From SAR86 cluster bacterium (GTDB taxonomy: Bacteria; Pseudomonadota; Gammaproteobacteria; Magnimaribacterales; Magnimaribacteraceae): a stretch of 64,000 bases of DNA. Location: NCBI GenBank assembly GCA_029268615.1, contig JAQWNM010000005.1:94437-158436 (forward strand), given 5' to 3'. Shown piece by piece: positions 25,653 through 34,358 of the stretch. A program made the translations under genes and the position numbers. A model generated the notes under the pieces. It was not told the DNA's origin. It searched no databases and saw only the letters and a program-made list of their open reading frames with translations. How positions within the stretch are numbered: the first letter of the stretch is position 1; every line of letters begins with the position of its first letter.

Positions 25653-26858
25653 TTAGTTCGCTCTTCTTAAAAAAGGTAAGGATGCTAAATTAAAAAAAGT
25701 ATAACTTAATAAACCAAGGATAATTAAAAAATTAACATCGAAATAGTATAAGAAAGTGGCCAAAACAATTAAGCCTATCAACCTATAAATTTCAGTGCCT
25801 ATGGCTGGTTTAGAGTCTAACCATCTAGAAACACAGAACATAGTAAAGATCATCATTCCTAATGCAATGATGCCTTGAATATAATTTAGATTTCCGCTTT
25901 CTAAAAATAATAATCCGACACTTGATATGGCTATTAGCTGAATAAATGCATAAGCATTTATCAAAGTATTAGTCTTAGGATTGTATTTATTAAAATCTGA
26001 GGAAATAAACTCTTCTTTAAAAGATTCCCCTAATGGCATTCCTGGAGACCAACCAGTTTTGGCCAATAATACATAACATTTTTCTTTCCAAGTCTCTGAA
26101 TACCAAATATCTTTAATAATTTTTCTATATATATGTAAATTAGCCGTTATTGGGTTAAAAGTATTTATTGGACTTCTTATGCCATAAAGACATGGCTTAT
26201 TTTCTAATTCTTCTTGAAAAGTCCCAAAGATGCGATCCCAGATAATAAAAACACCCCCATAATTTTTATCAATATACTCATCATTTTGTGCATGATGTAC
26301 TCTATGATTAGAAGGGGAAATAAATACTAGTTCATACCATCCCAGTTTGGGAATATGCTCTGTGTGTACCCAGAATTGGTATATTAAATTAATCGATGCT
26401 ACAGATATAAAAATATAAGAAGGAATGCCAATTAAAAAGAGAGGAATATAAAAGACCCAAGTAAACAGAAAACCCGTTCCTGTTTGCCTTAGAGCAGTAG
26501 ATAAATTGTAATCTTCGCTCTGATGATGTGCTACATGTGATGCCCAAAATATCTGGCGCTCATGACTCACCCTGTGAAACCAATAATAAAAAAAATCATA
26601 AATTAAAAAAGCAAATATCCAAGTAAATACTGAACTGCCATTCCATCTCCAAAGACTATATTCTTGCTCAATCCAATAAAAGAAATATCCTCCTATGCTA
26701 ATTCCAAGGACCTTACTAGTTGTGCGAAGAGAGCCCATAAAAAGACTACTTATACTGTCGTTACAACGGTAAGTATTCTTTTTAACTATCCATCCATAAA
26801 TACTTTCTACTATGATAGCTAGTAAAAAGAATGGCACAGCTAAAGGGACATAATCCAT
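25653..26858 (-). CDS. sterol desaturase / fatty acid hydroxylase family protein
   Basis: This membrane di-iron enzyme shows the three histidine clusters of the superfamily: WFHRVSHERQ, SHVAHHQSEDYN and NHRVHHAQN. At 401 residues it has extra C-terminal membrane segments (near residues 300-395), as seen in alkylglycerol-monooxygenase-like members. It follows the photolyase gene by 6 bp and ends a tight three-gene operon (SDR, phrB, this gene). It probably hydroxylates or desaturates a lipid; the substrate is unknown. Confidence 0.85.
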   Translation of the reverse strand: MDYVPLAVPFFLLAIIVESIYGWIVKKNTYRCNDSISSLFMGSLRTTSKVLGISIGGYFFYWIEQEYSLWRWNGSSVFTWIFAFLIYDFFYYWFHRVSHERQIFWASHVAHHQSEDYNLSTALRQTGTGFLFTWVFYIPLFLIGIPSYIFISVASINLIYQFWVHTEHIPKLGWYELVFISPSNHRVHHAQNDEYIDKNYGGVFIIWDRIFGTFQEELENKPCLYGIRSPINTFNPITANLHIYRKIIKDIWYSETWKEKCYVLLAKTGWSPGMPLGESFKEEFISSDFNKYNPKTNTLINAYAFIQLIAISSVGLLFLESGNLNYIQGIIALGMMIFTMFCVSRWLDSKPAIGTEIYRLIGLIVLATFLYYFDVNFLIILGLLSYTFFNLASLPFLRRAN

Positions 26859-26864
26859 AAATAT

Positions 26865-28304
26865 TCAGTTTACTTTGATACTTTTAAAAGCTTCTAGTGC
26901 TTTTTCTCTAGACTCTTTCAAATCAACTATAGGCTCTGGATAATCTTTACCTAAAACAATATTAGCTTCTTCTAGAATATCCTTAGGTGCTTCCCATGGA
27001 TTAAATAAAAACTCAATTGGCATGGCTTCTAGCTCAGGAATATATTTCTTTGTATACTCTCCTTCTGCATCAAATTTTAGTCCTTGTGTTACAGGATTAA
27101 AGATACGGAAATAAGGAGCAGCGTCAGCTCCGCATCCTCCAATCCATTGCCAACTAGCACTATTACTTGCTAAGTCAGCATCTATTAAACAATCCCAAAA
27201 CCATCTCTCACCTTCATGCCAATGCAATAATAAATTCTTTACTAAAAAAGAACCTACAACCATTCTAATACGATTATGCATATATCCAGTTTTCCAAAGT
27301 TCTCGCATCCCTGCATCTACTATAGGATAGCCAGTTAAACCTTTTTTCCATCTATTTATAAATTCCCCATTAGCTGTCCATGGAAAGTTATCAAACTTCT
27401 TTTGTAAATTTTCTGTAGGAAGTTTTGGAAAATGGTAAAGAAGATTATATGAAAATTCTCTCCAACCCAATTCGCTTAAGAAATGGTTTAGACTATCTTC
27501 AATCCCATGCTTAGATTCTTGAGATCTAGCATCATACCAAATTTGGTTGGGTGATACTTCTCCAAAGTGAAGATGCGGGGATAATTGAGAAACATTTTTC
27601 TTTGAAGGAAAATTTCTACCTTCTTTGTATTCTGAAAGACCTTCAGAAATAAAAGTATTAATTTTATTTTTTGCACCCTTTTCACCTGGCTCCCAAAGCT
27701 TTTCCATATCTTGATACCATTTTATTTTTGGCAATAAGTCTAAATCATCTATCGTGATCTGATTATCTTTATCTGCAACTAAAGAATCTATGGATGCGCA
27801 TGGTAATGGAGTCCTAGGAACTTTAGCATAGAGACAGCCTTTCTTATAAAAAGGCGTAAAAACCTTATAAGGACTTCCATCTTTTTTTAATATTTTCCAT
27901 GGCTCCCAAAGAAGAGATCCATTAAAAGTTCTTACCAAAACATCTTGCTGCTCAAGAATATGCTTTAGTTCTGCATCCCTTTTTATCCTCCAAGGTTCAT
28001 AACATCTATTCCAAAAAATCTCTTTCACATGATATTTTGAAATTAACTCATTCAATATTATTTGAGGATTACCTTTATAAAATTCTAAGTTATTGCTTAA
28101 GCTTAAATTAAGATTAGTTAAAGATTTATAAAGCCACCACCTGCTAGCTGAACCCATTTTATGATCTCCAGAATTCACATCATCTAAAATATATATTGGA
28201 AGAACCCTTCCAGATTGCACAGCAGAAAAAAGTGCAGGATTATCTAACAATCTAAGATCCTGTCTAAACCAATGAATTGAAACCTGATTGTTTGATGTCT
28301 TCAT
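26865..28304 (-). CDS. phrB: deoxyribodipyrimidine photolyase
   Basis: This FAD-dependent enzyme uses blue light to split cyclobutane pyrimidine dimers. The 479 residues begin IHWFRQDLRLLDNPAL. The FAD domain holds LSPHLHFGEVSP, the run SELGWREFSYNLL, WKKGLTGYPIVDAGMREL, and GYMHNRIRMVVGSFLVK. The Trp chain end ASWQWIGGCGADAAPYFRIFNP is intact, so it is expected to be active. Its ATG touches the stop codon of the upstream SDR gene, indicating translational coupling. It fits an organism living in sunlit surface water. Confidence 0.95.
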   Translation of the reverse strand: MKTSNNQVSIHWFRQDLRLLDNPALFSAVQSGRVLPIYILDDVNSGDHKMGSASRWWLYKSLTNLNLSLSNNLEFYKGNPQIILNELISKYHVKEIFWNRCYEPWRIKRDAELKHILEQQDVLVRTFNGSLLWEPWKILKKDGSPYKVFTPFYKKGCLYAKVPRTPLPCASIDSLVADKDNQITIDDLDLLPKIKWYQDMEKLWEPGEKGAKNKINTFISEGLSEYKEGRNFPSKKNVSQLSPHLHFGEVSPNQIWYDARSQESKHGIEDSLNHFLSELGWREFSYNLLYHFPKLPTENLQKKFDNFPWTANGEFINRWKKGLTGYPIVDAGMRELWKTGYMHNRIRMVVGSFLVKNLLLHWHEGERWFWDCLIDADLASNSASWQWIGGCGADAAPYFRIFNPVTQGLKFDAEGEYTKKYIPELEAMPIEFLFNPWEAPKDILEEANIVLGKDYPEPIVDLKESREKALEAFKSIKVN

Positions 28305-29150
28305 TTAAAAATTAAATCCGTTACCTGTAATAACAGGGACGTTTGTCCAGAAATTATTTGGGTCACGATACCAACCTCCGGCAGCAAGAGCTCCTCCATC
28401 TAAATTAATTGTTGTCCCTGTAACCCAAGCTGATAATTCAGAAGCTAAAAAAAGGGCACAGCCAGCTGCATCTGATGGTTTTCCAAATCTCTCCAAGGGA
28501 ATCCAGCGCTTTTCATGATCTTGGTGTTCCTCAGCAACTAATTGTGAAGGACTTACTTGAGCTGTTTCAGTTGTTTCAGGAGCTATCGCATTAACCCGTA
28601 TTTTACTAGGAGCGAGTTCAACAGCTAAACTCTTAGTGAATCCAGTGATTGCATGCTTGAAACTGCAATAAACTGTTGCCATTGGTATTCCTCTAAAAGC
28701 TTCTATAGAAGAGATATTTATAATGCTTGCACCTAGCCCACCATGCTTCTTTAACAATGGGATTGCTGACCTTGTAACAAAAAACATAGATTTAAGATTA
28801 GTGGCATAAAGTGCATCAATTTCTTCATCAGTAAACATTGTGAAAGGTTTTGTTAGTCCCAAGAAATCTCCGACATTGTTAACTAAGACATCTAGCTTCT
28901 TATATCGAGTTTCAACCTCTTTTAACAATTCTTTTACTGCTTTTGCATCTCTAACATCAGTATTAGACACTAAGGCATCTACTCCTTTATTCTTGAAATT
29001 TATTTCAATATCCTGGCATCTGTCTTTATCTAATTCGGCTACGATTAACTTTGCACCTAACTCACTAAATGTTTCTGAAATTGAACGTCCGATTCCTGCA
29101 CCACCTCCAGTTACTAAAACAACCTTATTAGCAAAATCTATTCCTTTCAT
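28305..29150 (-). CDS. short-chain dehydrogenase/reductase
   Basis: A classical SDR with VTGGGAGIGRSISE near residues 14-27, NNVGDFLGLTKP, the catalytic ISSIEAF and YCSFKHAITGFTKS (Tyr and Lys), and VTGTTINLDGG near the end. At 281 residues it has about 20 extra C-terminal residues beyond the core. AGGAG precedes the ATG. It heads the operon with phrB and the desaturase-like gene. The pairing with photolyase does not suggest a substrate. Confidence 0.87.
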   Translation of the reverse strand: MKGIDFANKVVLVTGGGAGIGRSISETFSELGAKLIVAELDKDRCQDIEINFKNKGVDALVSNTDVRDAKAVKELLKEVETRYKKLDVLVNNVGDFLGLTKPFTMFTDEEIDALYATNLKSMFFVTRSAIPLLKKHGGLGASIINISSIEAFRGIPMATVYCSFKHAITGFTKSLAVELAPSKIRVNAIAPETTETAQVSPSQLVAEEHQDHEKRWIPLERFGKPSDAAGCALFLASELSAWVTGTTINLDGGALAAGGWYRDPNNFWTNVPVITGNGFNF

Positions 29151-29215
29151 AATCTCCTCTTAAACTTAATTAGGTTTTAAATATTAATCAATGATAATTC
29201 ATCTATGAAGATAAT

Positions 29216-30187
29216 CTATAACAGGATTATTTCCCCTGGCAATGGCGTGCTGAAAAAATCTTCTGAAAGATTTAAATTTTCTCTCTCAAGTTTAAGCAAT
29301 TCACTTGGCTCTAAAACATCTTCGTCAGTTAAGATAAAAGTGCCCCAATGCATCCCAAAGGATCTAGGGACTCCTAAATCTTTAGCTATTTTAATTGCTT
29401 CAGATGGATTGACATGACTAAAACTCATAAACCACTGAGGGTCATAAGCTCCAATTGGAATCATAGCAATATCAGGAGAACCTAATTTATTTCGAGTTTC
29501 TTTAAAATCTTGAGAATATCCTGTATCTCCAGCATGGTACAAACTACGCTCCAAGGACTTCATAAACCATCCACCCCAAAGGCTTTTATTTCTGTCTCTA
29601 ATACCTCTAGAAGACCAGTGCTGGACAGGCGTAAAAATAAATTCAGTACCCTTAACTTCAGTTTTCTCCCACCAAAGAAATTCTTGAATATTCTTTATTC
29701 CTTTTTTAGTGAGCAATTTTTTATCTCCCTTAGGAACTAAAAAAACAACATCTGGGTTTAGCCTAAAAAGCTTTTTTAAGCTTGCTATGTCTAGATGGTC
29801 ATAATGATTATGACTGACTGTAATCACATCTATCTTTGGCAATTCTTCTAATGAAATTGCTGGCGGTATTAAACGTTTTGGTCCTGCAAACCTTATTGGG
29901 GATGCTCGCTTTGAAAAAACTGGATCAGTAAGTATATTTATGCCTCCTGAATTGAGGAGAAACGTAGCATGTCCTATCCAAACAGCATAATCCTTAGAGC
30001 TCTCATCTAAAGATTTCCATTCTTGAGAGGTTTCTATTTTTACTCTTTTAGGGTTTTTACCGGAGAAAGTCCATTTAATAAAATCTTGAAAAGATTTATC
30101 ATGTGCAACATTATTAGTATTTACAAAGGCATTACTTGCCATTAAAAGATTGGATATAAATAGAATACCTACTAGAAATTTTTTCAT
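29216..30187 (-). CDS. exported MBL-fold metallohydrolase (NAPE-PLD/UlaG-like)
   Basis: A signal peptide (MKKFLVGILFISNLLMASNA) is followed by a metallo-beta-lactamase fold. The zinc motif VSHNHYDHLDI (HxHxDH) is intact, with HAGDTGYS giving the bridging Asp and GMHWGTF a later His. WIGHATFLL is typical of the NAPE-PLD-like group, which cleaves phosphodiester bonds of N-acyl phospholipids, though bacterial members vary. Length is 323 residues. Its start directly follows the stop of the aldo/keto reductase gene. It is likely periplasmic. Confidence 0.83.
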   Translation of the reverse strand: MKKFLVGILFISNLLMASNAFVNTNNVAHDKSFQDFIKWTFSGKNPKRVKIETSQEWKSLDESSKDYAVWIGHATFLLNSGGINILTDPVFSKRASPIRFAGPKRLIPPAISLEELPKIDVITVSHNHYDHLDIASLKKLFRLNPDVVFLVPKGDKKLLTKKGIKNIQEFLWWEKTEVKGTEFIFTPVQHWSSRGIRDRNKSLWGGWFMKSLERSLYHAGDTGYSQDFKETRNKLGSPDIAMIPIGAYDPQWFMSFSHVNPSEAIKIAKDLGVPRSFGMHWGTFILTDEDVLEPSELLKLERENLNLSEDFFSTPLPGEIILL

Positions 30188-31168
30188 TTATCGAAATAAA
30201 TTTTGTAAAGTTTGTATTTCTATTGAGGTAAGTTTCTTATCTTTCTCAGCATCAAGACACTCATATAACTCTTTTCTATTTTTTACTCCCAGGATCACTG
30301 AAGAAAGACCTTCAATACTCAATGCATATCTGTGTGCTAATTTAGCTGGAGTTTCATTCCATTCTTTAGAAATATCTCTAAAGGGTTGAGCTTTTAGATA
30401 ATCATCAAAATCTAATTGATCATATCCTGATTCATGAGGATCTCTATCCATTGATGTGGTTAGTGCACCTGCCTGGACTGCTCTAATTGCCAAAGTAGGT
30501 ATTTCATTCTTGCAGGCTTCTTTAAATATACGACTAGGGTTGTATGCTTCATCTGCATAACCTATGGCGCCGGCCGAATTAAGTGGATTTATCACACACT
30601 GTATAGCCTCTGGAGGCACTTCAAAGTTTATAGCCTGAATTAGTGCCTTATTTTGTCCAATTCCTCCAATTCCCCAACTTCCAACCTTCCCCTCTTTCTT
30701 AAGTTTTTCAAGTGCAGGTATTACAGCATTATAATAAGAGCTTAGAGTAGTGGAGTTATGATCTCGAAATTCATTATTAGCAAAAAGTACGAAATCGTCT
30801 TCTATTAACTGTGAGTGAAGCAAAAATAAATCTACTCTTTGCATGTTCATCTCATCAAGACTTCGTGTTAATGATTTATTAAAATAATCATAAACTTGAT
30901 TATCTGGAAGTCTCCCTAATCTGCATTTTGTTGTAAAAAAAACATTGTCTATAGATCTTCCTTTGAAGACTTCTCCAATTACCCTCTCAGCTTCCCCTTT
31001 TCCGTACATTGGCGCAACATCAAAATGAGTTATTCCATTTTCAATTGCAGAGTTCACTGTCTCTATAGCTTCTTTTCTAGTAGTTTCACCCCAAATCTGG
31101 CCGAGTCCACCTCCGCCTAGCGAAAGAGAACTTATCTCTCCGAATGGTTTAAATTTTCTTTTTTCCAT
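30188..31168 (-). CDS. aldo/keto reductase
   Basis: The 326-residue protein has the AKR barrel with the catalytic set visible: Asp and Tyr in THFDVAPMYGKGEAE, Lys in TTKCRLG, and His in DLFLLHSQL. GGIGQNKAL and SVILGVKN are also typical, the latter near the NADPH site. The pattern resembles the pyridoxal/D-threo-aldose dehydrogenase subgroup (AKR15-like). It lies 17 bp after an epimerase-like gene and abuts the MBL-fold gene. The substrate is unknown. Confidence 0.85.
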   Translation of the reverse strand: MEKRKFKPFGEISSLSLGGGGLGQIWGETTRKEAIETVNSAIENGITHFDVAPMYGKGEAERVIGEVFKGRSIDNVFFTTKCRLGRLPDNQVYDYFNKSLTRSLDEMNMQRVDLFLLHSQLIEDDFVLFANNEFRDHNSTTLSSYYNAVIPALEKLKKEGKVGSWGIGGIGQNKALIQAINFEVPPEAIQCVINPLNSAGAIGYADEAYNPSRIFKEACKNEIPTLAIRAVQAGALTTSMDRDPHESGYDQLDFDDYLKAQPFRDISKEWNETPAKLAHRYALSIEGLSSVILGVKNRKELYECLDAEKDKKLTSIEIQTLQNLFR

Positions 31169-31185
31169 TTATGTATCAAACACAA

Positions 31186-32196
31186 CTATGGAAGTAAACC
31201 CATAGATTCTAATTGCTTAGCAGACTCTATAGCTGAATCCTCAGCAGATATATATTTCCAGTTAAATATATCTTGAGCTTTTTTACTATTATAATGAATT
31301 TGTCTTCCTAATGATGGAACCATACCACCAAGCTGCTTAATAAAAATAGACATAATTTTAACTAGAAAATTAGGAAGTTCCTTAGTAGGAGATTTTTTAA
31401 ACCCTGCCTCCTTTAGTACTTTTCCTACCTCTACAAAGAACATTTCTTTTTCACAAATAATAATTCTTTGCCCATTTGTTTGATCTGATGTCATGGAAAA
31501 AATATGAGCTTTAGCTACATCTCTAACATCCACGAATCCTAAATGAATTTTAGGACAAGCCGGCATAGTTCCGCTAACGAGCTGTAAAAGAAGAGAATTA
31601 GAAGTGCCAATATCATCTGTAAGCATAGGACCAGTTACTGCCACCGGATTCATCACTGAAAGTTCAAACTTTTCTTCAGATGAAAGATTGTCCATAAAAT
31701 CCCATGCAGCTTTCTCTGCCAGAGTTTTGCTTTTTGCATAAGCACTAATTGACCCTTTGGTTTTAGACCAATCACTTTCATCAAATTCCTTTTTCTCTTC
31801 ATGGCCATATCCAATAGCCGCAGCAGAAGAAGTTAGCACAACTTTATCTATTTTATTATCCCTACAAGCCTTAAGGACTCTTAGTGTACCCTCAACAGCG
31901 GGTTTAATTAATTCACCCTCGTCTTCAGGAACTTCCAATACAAAAGGTGAAGCTACATGTAAGACATATTTACAACCATTAACAGCTTCATCCCAACCTT
32001 GATCTATTAAAAGATCTGCTATAACTATTTCAAGGTTTTCAGAATTTGAAGAATATTTCTTCATAGATTTCATAACTTCTTCTTTTCTGCTTTCTGATCT
32101 AATTGTTGTTCTTACAAAATACCCCTGATCTAAAAGTTGTTGTATGCAATGCAGACCAATAAAACCTGTTCCACCAGTAACTAGTACTTTGTCCAT
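31186..32196 (-). CDS. NAD(P)-dependent epimerase/dehydratase, dihydroflavonol reductase-like
   Basis: This extended SDR begins KVLVTGGTGFIGLHCIQQLL, with VLHVASPF, LTSSAAAIGYG and YAKSKTLAEKAAWDF giving the catalytic Tyr and Lys. The pattern matches the dihydroflavonol-4-reductase/cinnamoyl-CoA reductase group, which reduces aldehydes or ketones with NADPH. Length is 336 residues. It heads a three-gene run with the AKR and MBL genes. In bacteria these enzymes act on diverse carbonyls; none is indicated here. Confidence 0.83.
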   Translation of the reverse strand: MDKVLVTGGTGFIGLHCIQQLLDQGYFVRTTIRSESRKEEVMKSMKKYSSNSENLEIVIADLLIDQGWDEAVNGCKYVLHVASPFVLEVPEDEGELIKPAVEGTLRVLKACRDNKIDKVVLTSSAAAIGYGHEEKKEFDESDWSKTKGSISAYAKSKTLAEKAAWDFMDNLSSEEKFELSVMNPVAVTGPMLTDDIGTSNSLLLQLVSGTMPACPKIHLGFVDVRDVAKAHIFSMTSDQTNGQRIIICEKEMFFVEVGKVLKEAGFKKSPTKELPNFLVKIMSIFIKQLGGMVPSLGRQIHYNSKKAQDIFNWKYISAEDSAIESAKQLESMGLLP

Positions 32197-32260
32197 TTCT
32201 TCCCCTTATATTTAGATTTTCGCAGCAATATATAGTTAGAGTTCAATAGAAGTCAAATAA

Positions 32261-32659
32261 TTATAATAAAAAGATATCCATCAAAAAGCTAATTAAGGAT
32301 CCAATTATAAAAATATAGATTGGCGGCATGCTGATATATAAACCTAGAATCCTTTTTTCTGCTTCTTGATAATACCCTAAAGCATAAGACAACCTTCCAA
32401 TTGGCCAAAATATCCCTATGACTGAAGCCCAAATTGGGTCCACTGAAAATGCAAATAACCATAATCCTGGGAGAAAGATGGCTAAATGTTCAAGAGTATT
32501 CTGATGAGCTCTTACAATCCTTAGATATTCATCTGGACCTTCATGTAAAGGAGCAGATATCTCAAACTTCTTTCGGGAAGTACCCGATTTTAATAAAGTA
32601 AAATAATAAACTAATAAAGCTATACAGCTTAAAATTCCCGGATAGATATAATCTCCCAT
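32261..32659 (-). CDS. MAPEG family membrane protein
   Basis: The 132-residue protein has four predicted membrane helices. The MAPEG pattern is clear: RIVRAHQNTLEHLAIFLPGLW in the second helix region and GRLSYALGYYQEAEKR in the third. Eukaryotic members are microsomal glutathione transferases or leukotriene synthases; bacterial functions are mostly untested. It lies downstream of proteorhodopsin, but the terminator at 32754-32783 separates the two transcripts. It is located in the inner membrane. Confidence 0.82.
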   Translation of the reverse strand: MGDYIYPGILSCIALLVYYFTLLKSGTSRKKFEISAPLHEGPDEYLRIVRAHQNTLEHLAIFLPGLWLFAFSVDPIWASVIGIFWPIGRLSYALGYYQEAEKRILGLYISMPPIYIFIIGSLISFLMDIFLL

Positions 32660-32753
32660 TAGATTTTCCTACATTAAATAAACACAGTGTAATTCTTTAC
32701 TATTTAAGGAAAGATCACCAGAGAATTTATAAAATAAATTTTTAATAACGAGA

Positions 32754-32783
32754 TAAAAAAAGAGGATCATAGATCCTCTTTTT
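32754..32783 (-). terminator. rho-independent terminator of proteorhodopsin
   Basis: A GAGGATC/GATCCTC stem with a three-base loop is extended by A:T pairs and bordered by an A run and a T run. On the minus strand the hairpin starts 16 bases after the proteorhodopsin stop and is followed by T residues. The symmetric A and T tracts mean it could work in both directions. Confidence 0.85.
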
Positions 32784-32798
32784 AATAATTGCTATTAT

Positions 32799-33551
32799 TT
32801 AACCATAAGCACTCTGTTTATCGTCTATAGCAGCAGCCCAAATAACCAATCCGAATAGAATTTTATTAACAAAATCTGCAAGGTTATATACTAAATTTAA
32901 AGAGCTAGCATCAACAGTTCCTAAAAGATATCCAAAAACATATCCCGCCGGATAAATAGCCCAACCAACTACTATGATCCACATCATAGTGTTATAAGTA
33001 GTTTGAACAGATGGGCTTGTTGTACTTACAGCTGATCTTCCTTCTCCCATCCATAACGTATAGATAAGATAAATCCAGAATAAACTAGCAATAATAAATG
33101 CTGGAAGAGCTGACATTAGTCCTGCTTCTCCCATGTACCCAAAAATTAGCATTGCTAATGATCCCACAAACAATTTCCAGAATAGAGAGGCTGCAACATC
33201 CGTAACAGCTTTTAATATTAGATAAAACTCCACCATTAATAAAGGGACAGTTAAAAGCCAATCAATATATCTAAATACCGTCGGCGTCTCTCCAGTATCG
33301 ATCCAAACTCCACGCATATATAGGTAATGCCAAAAAGCTATACCAGTTACAAGGCCTGCAATCGTAAGAGACGTTTTCCATTTATCACCAACATTATCTC
33401 TCTCAATAAAAAAGAAAACGGTAGAAGCCAAAAGTGCAGCTGTAACCAGCCAAAATGATACGCCAACATAATCGCTAGCATTTAAATCTCCTCCAGAAGC
33501 AGCAAATAAAGGGCCTGCAACTAAACTTGATAATATTAGAAATAATTTCAT
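32799..33551 (-). CDS. proteorhodopsin, green-tuned light-driven proton pump
   Basis: A seven-helix retinal protein of 250 residues that pumps protons outward in light. Key residues keep the standard numbering: His75, Asp97 (proton acceptor), Leu105 (green absorbing, not Gln105), Glu108 (proton donor) and the retinal Lys230 in FVNKILFG. Residues 1-17 are the cleaved signal sequence. The frame extends upstream to a TTG at 33623. The ATG at 33551 is the real start, because it gives MKLFLILSSLVAGPLFA as in known proteins, GGAG stands before it, and the promoter lies inside the extension. No retinal synthesis gene (blh) or crt genes are next to it. Confidence 0.97.
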   Translation of the reverse strand: MKLFLILSSLVAGPLFAASGGDLNASDYVGVSFWLVTAALLASTVFFFIERDNVGDKWKTSLTIAGLVTGIAFWHYLYMRGVWIDTGETPTVFRYIDWLLTVPLLMVEFYLILKAVTDVAASLFWKLFVGSLAMLIFGYMGEAGLMSALPAFIIASLFWIYLIYTLWMGEGRSAVSTTSPSVQTTYNTMMWIIVVGWAIYPAGYVFGYLLGTVDASSLNLVYNLADFVNKILFGLVIWAAAIDDKQSAYG

Positions 33552-33594
33552 ATCTTGCTCCAAAGTTAAATTTGTTAACTTAATAATTAAATTA

Positions 33595-33623
33595 ATAATA
33601 AAACTGAGCGTCCGAATCATCAA
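33595..33623 (-). promoter_or_regulatory. sigma-70 promoter of proteorhodopsin
   Basis: On the minus strand TTGATG (33618-33623) and TATTAT (33595-33600) are separated by exactly 17 bp. They match four and five of six consensus bases. Transcription would start near 33588 and give a leader of about 37 bases. Nearby upstream are two similar GGAC...GATATT elements around 33630-33660. Confidence 0.65.
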
Positions 33624-33717
33624 TCTCCAATATCGTGTCCGATAATATCGTCCAATTCAGCAAGACAGTAGAACAAAATTAACTCTTTTTTAGTGTTCTG
33701 ACAATAATTTTTTCTTT

Positions 33718-34353
33718 TTAAAAAAATTTTCTGTACATAAAATACAGTATTAAAGGTAAAAAAACTGCGCCGAGAAAAGCTAAAGAAGCTGAATTTGAAG
33801 CTAATGCAGCTGCACCTAAACCTGAAAAAACTATAGCCACACCTATATTTGTTACTCCTACAACAAAACAAAATTTAGTAAAAGGCACCTTACTAACTCC
33901 CGCAGCTAAAGTTATAATTTCAGCTACAGCAGGTATTGGTCTGGATATGATTAAACCAAAAGTACTAAATTCTTTCGATAATCCCTCTGACTTTAATAAA
34001 TTATTTTTGCCTATCAGTTTTATAACTAACGGTCTGGCCGCAAAACGTCCAATCAGATAGCCAAAAATAGCGCCAAGATTTAGACCTATCCAAACTACAA
34101 AAGAAGCTAAAGTCCAGCCTAAAGTTGCTCCAGCTAGTGTATTTGTTAGTCCATTTGGGACTGGTAAAAAGACATCTGCGGTAAGAGCAAAAATAACTAC
34201 TAGAGAGATTAAAAAATAGTTGTCTTTAGACCAAAGTAAGACTTTTTCTCCATATTGCGCAAGAGGACTCTCTAATAAAACCATAGGAATAATTAAAGAA
34301 CTGAACATCACTATTCCGATAGTTAGCCATTTTATACCAATTGATATTTTCAT
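33718..34353 (-). CDS. TVP38/TMEM64 (VTT-domain) membrane protein
   Basis: The 211-residue protein is an inner-membrane protein of the SNARE-associated/DedA superfamily. It shows LPVPNGLTNTLAGATLG and NLGAIFGYLIGRFAARP, then SRPIPAVAEIITLAAGVSKV, the re-entrant and conserved arginine-containing segments of the VTT domain. Related proteins move lipids across membranes. It follows the PQQ dehydrogenase gene by 5 bp and ends that operon. A separate promoter then drives proteorhodopsin. Confidence 0.82.
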   Translation of the reverse strand: MKISIGIKWLTIGIVMFSSLIIPMVLLESPLAQYGEKVLLWSKDNYFLISLVVIFALTADVFLPVPNGLTNTLAGATLGWTLASFVVWIGLNLGAIFGYLIGRFAARPLVIKLIGKNNLLKSEGLSKEFSTFGLIISRPIPAVAEIITLAAGVSKVPFTKFCFVVGVTNIGVAIVFSGLGAAALASNSASLAFLGAVFLPLILYFMYRKFF

Positions 34354-34358
34354 AGAAA

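Noticed and set aside
33552..33623. N-terminal extension of proteorhodopsin
   Set aside because: It would add 24 residues not seen in known proteins, overlaps a good promoter, and a proper ATG with GGAG lies at 33551.
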